A stretch of 28,843 bases of DNA from the NCBI GenBank assembly GCA_037388705.1, contig JARRJY010000036.1:1-28843 (forward strand), in the 5' to 3' direction. The position numbers and the translations under genes are program-made. Positions within the stretch are counted from its first letter, which is position 1; each line of letters starts with the position of its first letter. Positions 23,565 to 28,843 of the stretch are shown piece after piece. Origin of the DNA: JARRJY01 sp037388705 (GTDB taxonomy: Bacteria > Pseudomonadota > Gammaproteobacteria > UBA6429 > Thiohalophilaceae). The notes beneath the pieces are model-generated. The model was not told the origin of the DNA. It saw only the letters and a list, made by a program, of their open reading frames with translations, and searched no databases.

Positions 23565-24272
23565 TTATTTTTCAGGCAATTTAAGGTTTAAAATCGCCAG
23601 TAATTCATCCATGGTCTCTATGTGCCGGTGTAAAACACCCTGATACTTGTTTAGACGTTGCCGGGTTTCCTGTTCATCAAGATAATGACTTAACAGAATG
23701 GGCATCATCCCTACCCTTGCAGCACCTAAATGTTCTTCACTACCACCATCACCAATAAACAGGCAATCTCCTGCATCTTCTTCCAGTTGCTCCAGGGTAT
23801 AGTGATATATGTCACTCTCGGGTTTACAAAAACCTGTTTCACAGCTAAAAACGGTAACATCAAAATAACCCGCCAGCGGTGAGTACTGCCAGGCCTGTAC
23901 CTCGGGACTGGAAGCATTGGAAATGAGTGCCAGTTTAAAACCCGCCTGTTTGAGCGATCCCAATGACTCCAGCACCTGATCCTCCACACCATGTTCAAGG
24001 GCATGGTCAAAACGCGCCTGACGGGCTGCGGTTGCTTCTTGAATACGTTGCTCAGGTATCGAGCTATCCAGGCTGAGCGCCATGCGTCGAAGGTTGTCCA
24101 GATGCTGACTGGGTTTGCGAATTTCATGCAAGGGACCAAAACATGCTTCATTCCAGCGTTTCCGATCGACTCCGAGAATATCAGCCGTAAAAGCACCAAC
24201 CGTTTCCGGTACCTGGCCAACACTAATTAACGTGGAGAACAGGTCAAAACATATGGCACGGGTATTTTGCAT
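23565..24272 (-). CDS. HAD-superfamily hydrolase (subfamily I)
   Basis: A soluble haloacid-dehalogenase-fold hydrolase of 235 residues. All four motifs are visible: motif I FDLFSTL with nucleophile Asp10, motif II LISNAS (Ser118), motif III Lys150 in CKPESDIY, and motif IV GDGGSEE (Asp175). A helical cap lies between residues about 20 and 95. The residue two after the nucleophile is Phe rather than the Asp that most phosphatases use as general acid, which is closer to dehalogenase-like members; substrate is therefore open. The gene faces the HU-like gene across a terminator and is read from the same strand as the YfaZ-like gene upstream. Confidence 0.85.
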   Translation of the reverse strand: MQNTRAICFDLFSTLISVGQVPETVGAFTADILGVDRKRWNEACFGPLHEIRKPSQHLDNLRRMALSLDSSIPEQRIQEATAARQARFDHALEHGVEDQVLESLGSLKQAGFKLALISNASSPEVQAWQYSPLAGYFDVTVFSCETGFCKPESDIYHYTLEQLEEDAGDCLFIGDGGSEEHLGAARVGMMPILLSHYLDEQETRQRLNKYQGVLHRHIETMDELLAILNLKLPEK

Positions 24273-24287
24273 TTTTCAGCAGCAAAC

Positions 24288-24321
24288 ATGTACCGCCGCA
24301 TGAGAGCAGCGGCATGTACAT
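24288..24321 (-). terminator. Hairpin between the YfaZ-like and HAD genes
   Basis: The arms ATGTAC-C-GCCGC and GCGGC-AT-GTACAT pair with small bulges around an AT/GA loop. It lies 12 bases after the stop of the YfaZ-like gene on the minus strand, followed only by TTTG, so it could be a modest terminator or attenuate read-through into the HAD gene. Confidence 0.45.
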
Positions 24322-24332
24322 TGAGAAATTAT

Positions 24333-24893
24333 CTAGAACCTCATATCAATACCTACAAAGGTATCGTCTTCCAGTTCAACATCATTTCGACTTCCAATAT
24401 CCGCTTCAATAACCTGCCTGCCGACATAAATACTGGCCTGGGCAGTAATCTGGTAGTTCAGGGAGAAGCTGTATTCCGTAAAGCTTTCAGCATCACTATA
24501 TGATGTTACGCTGGGTGCATGAAACAGCGAGGCGCCAATTCCAAAGCCACCCCAGCTATCAGGTGAAACCAGGATTTCACCACCGATAGCCAGCGCGCCA
24601 AGGGTATGGGGTTCAACATCAGCATAATAAAGTCGGCCACCTACACCAACAATAATAGGCATATCGACACTTTCACCGCGGACCATGGCACCAACCGATA
24701 ACAAGTAGTCATTGTCATCCGTGTAGAGCAAACCGGTTTCAAGCTCCAGCCCACCAAATTTCTGCCCCATGATTTCAGTGCTATAGGAAAAGCGTGCCAC
24801 GTCATCACTAAGCAGGACACGAATAGTCTGTGCCTGTGCCGTGAAACTGAACATTAACAGTACAAAACAGGATATTGCTGATTTGAAGTACAT
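24333..24893 (-). CDS. YfaZ-family outer-membrane protein
   Basis: A signal peptide (about 1-21, ending AQA) is followed by alternating amphipathic strands and a C-terminal Phe (VGIDMRF), the usual mark of an outer-membrane beta barrel. The sequence pattern, with GGLELETGLLYTDDNDYLLS, VGVGGRLYYADVEPH, LAIGGEILVSPDSWGGFGIG and ASIYVGRQVIEAD, fits the YfaZ family, whose function is not established. At 186 residues it would form a small barrel. A GGGGGAAA purine tract directly precedes the ATG and can serve as a ribosome site. It is preceded by the second CNB-protein gene on the same strand, about 145 bases upstream. Confidence 0.82.
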   Translation of the reverse strand: MYFKSAISCFVLLMFSFTAQAQTIRVLLSDDVARFSYSTEIMGQKFGGLELETGLLYTDDNDYLLSVGAMVRGESVDMPIIVGVGGRLYYADVEPHTLGALAIGGEILVSPDSWGGFGIGASLFHAPSVTSYSDAESFTEYSFSLNYQITAQASIYVGRQVIEADIGSRNDVELEDDTFVGIDMRF

Positions 24894-25039
24894 ATTTCCC
24901 CCAAGGATGTAAAAATTTTATTGGGGATAGTTTACCTTGAATCGGAGGATAGAAAAATGCTTGATCTCACACAGACCTTCCCGGCTCATCGATACCTGGT
25001 TTTTGCCAGCCAAGGTAATACTGCGCTTTATTGATGTTA

Positions 25040-25969
25040 TTAAGAGCCCAGCTTGTCCTGGTTGAGAATTGACTCTATTTCGGAAACAACCGTTCTGACC
25101 TGTTCCTTCGTTTCCGGAATGATCATTGAGTCCTCCAGGATATCATGGCGATTTTGTGCTTCCAAATCCAGGCGTTCACGCACTTCCGGATTATCCTTAA
25201 TGAAGTCCTGGAAAGTTTTACAGTCAATACGCACTGCATCAAGGCGGGTAATGGCAGAAACGCTGGCTGCCCGTGGGTCACCTGTCATTAGTGACCATTC
25301 ACCAAAATAATCACCTGCACGTAGCAAGGCCAGGTTTACATGCTCAGTTCCAAAACCATGGCTTACTCTTGCCATGCCATGGATAATGACATACAGGGCA
25401 TCGCCTTTTTCACCTTCTTTAACCAGGATTCCACCTGCAGGTATACTCAAGAGTGATGATTCGGAAATGATCTTTTGTATCATATCTTCATTCAGGGTAC
25501 GGAAGGCTGATACTGACCGAATTGAGGTATCGGTAACACGTTCCTTATACATGCGCAAAACGGAATCCAGTAATTCACTGCGTGAGCTGACAATTTTTTC
25601 CAGCACTTCCCCGGGGATTTCCAGCAACACAGACGGCTTGGTAGCAATGACATCTGAAACACGCGGTGTCTTGAACAGGGCAGATATTTCACCAAACAAG
25701 TCACCACGGCGTAACCGGGAAATTGTCCTGCGGGATTCCCCTTCTCCCTGGCTGACTTCCATTTCACCAATGACCAGGATAAATACCCTCGTATCCAGCT
25801 GATTCTGGCGACACAAGTATTCGCCTTCCTGAACACTTCTTACAACACCATGATCCAGTAGATATTGCTTTTCTTCTGCCAGCAATAAATCACCAAATGT
25901 GTGATGTTCGCGGACGGCCTGTTCCACCACGTCCAGTAGCTTATCCCCTTGCTGCATTCCCGTCTCCAT
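25040..25969 (-). CDS. Protein with two cyclic-nucleotide-binding domains, no output domain
   Basis: Two CNB domains make up most of the 309 residues. The first (about 25-140) has the phosphate-binding segment FGEISALFKTPRVSDV (Glu94, Arg103); the second (about 152-265) has FGEWSLMTGDPRAASV (Glu224, Arg233), very close to the consensus seen in PKA regulatory subunits. The retained Glu and Arg in both suggest real cAMP or cGMP binding, an inference. A charged C-terminal helix (about 268-309) follows; there is no helix-turn-helix, kinase or channel. It may therefore act by binding a partner. It is transcribed divergently from the rhomboid gene across 174 bases with candidate control sites. Confidence 0.88.
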   Translation of the reverse strand: METGMQQGDKLLDVVEQAVREHHTFGDLLLAEEKQYLLDHGVVRSVQEGEYLCRQNQLDTRVFILVIGEMEVSQGEGESRRTISRLRRGDLFGEISALFKTPRVSDVIATKPSVLLEIPGEVLEKIVSSRSELLDSVLRMYKERVTDTSIRSVSAFRTLNEDMIQKIISESSLLSIPAGGILVKEGEKGDALYVIIHGMARVSHGFGTEHVNLALLRAGDYFGEWSLMTGDPRAASVSAITRLDAVRIDCKTFQDFIKDNPEVRERLDLEAQNRHDILEDSMIIPETKEQVRTVVSEIESILNQDKLGS

Positions 25970-25998
25970 TTATACTTACATTAACCTAATCAGTTTGG

Positions 25999-26028
25999 TT
26001 GAGCACTGCCAAGTTGGCAAGGTATAGT
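25999..26028 (+). promoter_or_regulatory. Candidate rhomboid-gene promoter with an embedded palindrome
   Basis: TTGAGC (25999-26004) and TATAGT (26023-26028) are 18 bases apart. The perfect palindrome TGCCAA-G-TTGGCA (26007-26019) fills the spacer, an ideal place for a repressor. Confidence 0.4.
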
Positions 26029-26046
26029 TAGAGAAACCCTTCACAT

Positions 26047-26065
26047 TTTGCACAATATTTGCACA
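26047..26065. repeat. Tandem TTTGCACA motif, 11-base spacing
   Basis: TTTGCACA occurs at 26047-26054 and again at 26058-26065. The 11-base period puts both on the same DNA face, as in a cooperative regulator site. It lies between the divergent CNB and rhomboid genes. Confidence 0.45.
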
Positions 26066-26143
26066 TTTAGCTTGTAATGAAAACTTTAATTAACTTCATC
26101 GTATGGATAAGATGTAAGAAATTATTATTATTCCTGGTAGCAC

Positions 26144-27583
26144 ATGTTTATACCTCTTGACCGTAAACCAAGCTGGCAAAATCCGCCCCTGCTTACCCTG
26201 TTACTCATCCTGCTAAACGTACTGGTGTACTACGTATTCCAGTTCAATGATGATAACCAGGAACGTATCGCCATGGATTATTATTTCAGCTCCAGCCTGC
26301 CAGAACTGGAGATCCCGCGATACCAGAAATACCTTTATAACGCCACGACCCCTTTATCGGATGAGAACAAGCTGTATCTATTCTGGGAAATGCAGACAGA
26401 CGGTGACTACCTGAAACTGCTACGCAATGATCAGGTTATCAGGCCTGATGAAACAGTTTACAGTGACTGGAAAAAACAACGACAGGAATTTGATAAGTTA
26501 CTTAATGATATATTCACTTATCGCTTTTCCCTGAAAACCAGCGAACCTACTCTTATCACCATTTTTTCCCACATGTTCCTGCATGCTGATACCGGTCACC
26601 TGGTAGGTAACATGGTGTTCCTGTTCCTGTTTGGCTTCGTACTGGAGATTATCCTGGGGCGTACCATGTATATCAGCATGTATTTGCTGGCCGGTGTTTT
26701 ATCAGCGCTTTTTGATATCGCCCTGAATCCAGGCAGCGCCATGTGGGGGCTGGGTGCCTCTGGTGCGATTTCAGGACTGGCCGGAATGTATACCGTTGTG
26801 TTTGGAATGAGAAAAATACGTTTCTTTTACACGTTATTATTTTATTTCGACTATATAAAAGCACCGGCAATTATCATGTTGCCAGCCTGGCTCGGGTACG
26901 AGGTTTACCAACAATATATGTATCCGGATAGTGGCATAAACAACCTGGCACATATTGGCGGCCTGATAGCCGGTGCCCTGATCGCTTTCGTGCTAAAACG
27001 CTATACCGATTTTATTAACATCGATTACCTTGACGAAGAAGACAAAAAAGCATACTTCAATGAACAACTCGGTGTTGCCATGGCAAAAGTTGGCAGCCTG
27101 GATTTCACTACGGCGAAACAGATATTGAAAGAACTTGATGAGAATTATCCTGATAACCTGGATGTACAAACCCAGTTATTTAATATTTACAAACACAACC
27201 CTGATGATGAAGCCTTTCACCATTACACCAACAAAATTTTATCCCTGAATAATATAAGCCAGTTACCGGTGAAACAGTTATTTCAGACATATCATGACTA
27301 TGTGAATAAAGCTAACCGTACCATGCTCAAAGCTGATCAATTATTAGCACTGGCAATACGCTTCGCCAAGGGTGGTTTTATAGAAGAAGCCGAGAAGATC
27401 ATATCTTACCTTACAGAGCGCAAACCAGGCTATGTTAAGAATGCCGAGGGTTTAATGACCTTGCTTCACCAGTTTAAAAAATCCAACCAGCAGGAAAAAT
27501 TCCGGCATTATTTTTCCCTTCTTGAAAAATATTACCCTGGCAGTAAAGAATTCCAGATTGCCCAGCAACTTGCCAGTCATTAA
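26144..27583 (+). CDS. Rhomboid-family intramembrane serine protease with C-terminal helical repeats
   Basis: The rhomboid core is complete: first helix at about 15-34, HLVGN (His152, Asn156) at the active-site loop, GASGAISG with nucleophile Ser206, and AHIGG with catalytic His270. About 100 polar residues (35-133) separate helix 1 from the conserved segment HMFLHADTGH, a long periplasmic insert compared with GlpG. After the last helix (to about 285) a cytoplasmic tail of about 190 residues looks like TPR-type helical repeats (FTTAKQILKELDENYPDNLD, FIEEAEKIISYLTERKPGY). It would cleave membrane proteins, with the tail as a partner-binding module. The 3' end overlaps the convergent gene by four bases; no terminator is seen. 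Confidence 0.9.
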   Translation: MFIPLDRKPSWQNPPLLTLLLILLNVLVYYVFQFNDDNQERIAMDYYFSSSLPELEIPRYQKYLYNATTPLSDENKLYLFWEMQTDGDYLKLLRNDQVIRPDETVYSDWKKQRQEFDKLLNDIFTYRFSLKTSEPTLITIFSHMFLHADTGHLVGNMVFLFLFGFVLEIILGRTMYISMYLLAGVLSALFDIALNPGSAMWGLGASGAISGLAGMYTVVFGMRKIRFFYTLLFYFDYIKAPAIIMLPAWLGYEVYQQYMYPDSGINNLAHIGGLIAGALIAFVLKRYTDFINIDYLDEEDKKAYFNEQLGVAMAKVGSLDFTTAKQILKELDENYPDNLDVQTQLFNIYKHNPDDEAFHHYTNKILSLNNISQLPVKQLFQTYHDYVNKANRTMLKADQLLALAIRFAKGGFIEEAEKIISYLTERKPGYVKNAEGLMTLLHQFKKSNQQEKFRHYFSLLEKYYPGSKEFQIAQQLASH

Positions 27584-28125
27584 TGGTTAGTCAATCGTTT
27601 GATGACTTTACTATATTCCCTGATAGTTTCGATTTCAGGGTGTGTTGGATATTTCTTTAATACAAAATCAATAATGCTTCTCGCCCTGGCATCATCATTA
27701 AACTGCTCACTTAACAACCTGGCAACCAGGTAGTATGCCTTTGGGATATCTGCATAGCTGGGAAAATCAGCATGCAGGTTGTTTAGCAGGGAAATGGCCA
27801 GCCTTGCCTGGCCATTTCCCGCCAGTAACCTGGCAAGCTCATAACGTTCAGCTGCGTTATCTGGCTTAAAATCATTGATCACCTGGCGAATATCCATGAA
27901 AGTCTGCATGGCCCCTGAAGGCTTTCCTTCATGAAGTAAACGTGAAATATACATGGCGCCATATTTTTTCAGGTTATCTTTATCCTTGGTAACATAAAGA
28001 AACTTGTGGTACTTCTGCCATAAACCCAGGTCATTGGGATTTTCCTTAATTTGCGCCTGCATGCGATGGTTGGCATCATCCAGTTTACCTTCCTGGATCA
28101 GGATATCAATTTCCCGTGTTGACAT
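27580..28125 (-). CDS. TPR-like helical-repeat protein; probably the C-terminal part of a broken membrane protein gene
   Basis: This piece of 181 residues reads as helical repeats (EIDILIQEGKLDDANHRMQ, GNGQARLAISLLNNLHADFP, ARARSIIDFVLKKYPTHPE), with no signal peptide. The ATG at 28125 has no Shine-Dalgarno. In the same frame the sequence stays open upstream to 28209, reading QYHENLGFDIEKEFGE before the ATG, and immediately beyond that is a TAA (28210-28212) preceded in frame by a membrane-helix-like IYVNLIMYNIMGY. I infer that this is the cytoplasmic end of the gene starting to the right of the window, separated from it by a nonsense codon and a frameshift. Function unknown. Confidence 0.65.
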   Translation of the reverse strand: MSTREIDILIQEGKLDDANHRMQAQIKENPNDLGLWQKYHKFLYVTKDKDNLKKYGAMYISRLLHEGKPSGAMQTFMDIRQVINDFKPDNAAERYELARLLAGNGQARLAISLLNNLHADFPSYADIPKAYYLVARLLSEQFNDDARARSIIDFVLKKYPTHPEIETIREYSKVIKRLTNH

Positions 28126-28241
28126 GCGTGGCTGATCGGAATCAGTTTCTGTTTCGTCACGTTCCCCGAATTCCTTTTCAATGTCAAAACCGAGATTTTC
28201 ATGGTACTGTTAAATATCGTATCCCATGATATTGTACATGA

Positions 28242-28843
28242 TCAGGTTAACATAAATACTGATGAACTCAACAACCTGTAACCGGATATCAGATCCATGG
28301 CAACCCATGAACCGGTTAATAACAACGCGAGGAAGATACACAGGATAAAATAGGACATCCCGATACGTTTAATGGTTGCCAGCACGATCAGTGGATTGAA
28401 TGCCTGAAAAAAACTATGTTCTACCGCCAGTACCATGACACTGGCTGGAAATGACAGCACCGAAAGGAACATGGTAATAAGAAACATACCTTCGCCCAGG
28501 TTCTTATAGACGAACATATTGAATGAATAAACCGCGATAATGACGAACAGTTGTTTAAAGGGGAGTTCCAGTTCATCTGTCAGATCACTCCATTCAAAAG
28601 GCTTGGGTTTCAGATAACCCTGTGCAGATTGTTCCAGTACCACGTAGGCATATTTCATAAAAACAATATAAAGCGCCAAATTAATCAAAAATCCAAATAA
28701 AGAACCACTTACGATACCACTAAGTACAACAATGGAAAACATCACCAGCAATGGAACCAGGTTAGCCGGGTAAATAAAAAAATGCGGAATACGATGCCAG
28801 AACGGAATAATAAGATTACCTGCCCCCAGGGATTCAAGCTTGC
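28242..28843 (-). CDS. Polytopic membrane protein, N-terminal piece of the same broken gene (partial at right edge)
   Basis: The reading frame is open to the last base of the window, starting KLESLGAGNLIIPFWHRIPHF, so the true start lies outside. About five hydrophobic segments follow (IYPANLVPLLVMF, VSGSLFGFLINLALYIVF, LFVIIAVYSFNMFV, FLITMFLSVLSFPASVMVLA, FILCIFLALLLTGSWVAM). The frame ends at 28242 in an unconvincing tail, SGYRLLSSSVFMLT. In the next frame the same DNA encodes a better continuation, LQVVEFISIYVNLIMYNIMGY, which leads toward the repeat piece at 27580-28125. A one-base loss near 28281-28290 would explain the switch. I do not recognise the family with confidence; it is an uncharacterised inner-membrane protein. 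Confidence 0.6.
   Translation of the reverse strand, partial: KLESLGAGNLIIPFWHRIPHFFIYPANLVPLLVMFSIVVLSGIVSGSLFGFLINLALYIVFMKYAYVVLEQSAQGYLKPKPFEWSDLTDELELPFKQLFVIIAVYSFNMFVYKNLGEGMFLITMFLSVLSFPASVMVLAVEHSFFQAFNPLIVLATIKRIGMSYFILCIFLALLLTGSWVAMDLISGYRLLSSSVFMLT

Overview
This window is chromosomal DNA from a gammaproteobacterium. The order aroQ-accB-accC-prmA-(zinc-ribbon/DUF3426 gene)-dusB-fis-purH-purD is typical of that class, and a Fis protein overlapping dusB, a Tas-type aldo/keto reductase, a YfaZ-family porin-like protein and a PrkB-type phosphoribulokinase agree. Two runs of N (6291-6372 and 13258-13263) and one gene broken by a probable single-base error suggest a draft or metagenome-derived assembly. 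Genus cannot be told from the sequence. Phosphoribulokinase alone does not prove autotrophy, because many heterotrophs carry prkB.

Left end (1-2277): an AT-rich accessory segment. Four small genes (a lipoprotein fragment, a polytopic membrane protein, a small secreted/membrane protein and a SYLF-domain lipoprotein) all lie on the minus strand. They are separated by six copies of a ~30-base palindromic repeat seen nowhere else in the window. The layout recalls a cassette array, but the repeats do not match integron attC sites. A 375-base stretch without a convincing gene leads into the core genome.

Core block (2278-10313, resuming at 13877-15166): aroQ, biotin carboxyl carrier protein and biotin carboxylase (fatty-acid synthesis, ended by a strong terminator), prmA, a zinc-ribbon/DUF3426 membrane protein interrupted by the first N gap, the dusB-fis pair, purH, and purD. 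Between purH and purD sits a divergent envelope pair: a membrane-anchored purple-acid-phosphatase-like enzyme (minus) and an LtaS/OpgB-type phosphoglycerol-transferase-like sulfatase-fold protein (plus) holding the second N gap. They share a 94-base promoter region.

Middle block (15167-20520): prkB behind a GC-rich structured leader; then a tightly packed run of FIST-domain sensor protein, a two-helix membrane protein, a CxxC protein and a Tas aldo/keto reductase, followed by a small membrane protein and a two-domain DUF523 (TudS-like)-DUF1722 protein.

Right block (20521-28843): signal-binding and envelope genes. These are a CNB-CNB-rhodanese fusion, an SH3b/coiled-coil/membrane-anchor protein, a Rieske ferredoxin, a lysine-rich HU-like DNA-binding protein, a HAD hydrolase, a YfaZ-like outer-membrane protein, a second protein with two cyclic-nucleotide-binding domains, a rhomboid protease with a helical-repeat tail, and a membrane/helical-repeat protein running off the right edge and broken by a frameshift plus an in-frame stop. 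The best leads are the palindrome-separated gene array, the two cyclic-nucleotide-binding proteins, the FIST/CxxC cluster and the structured prkB leader.
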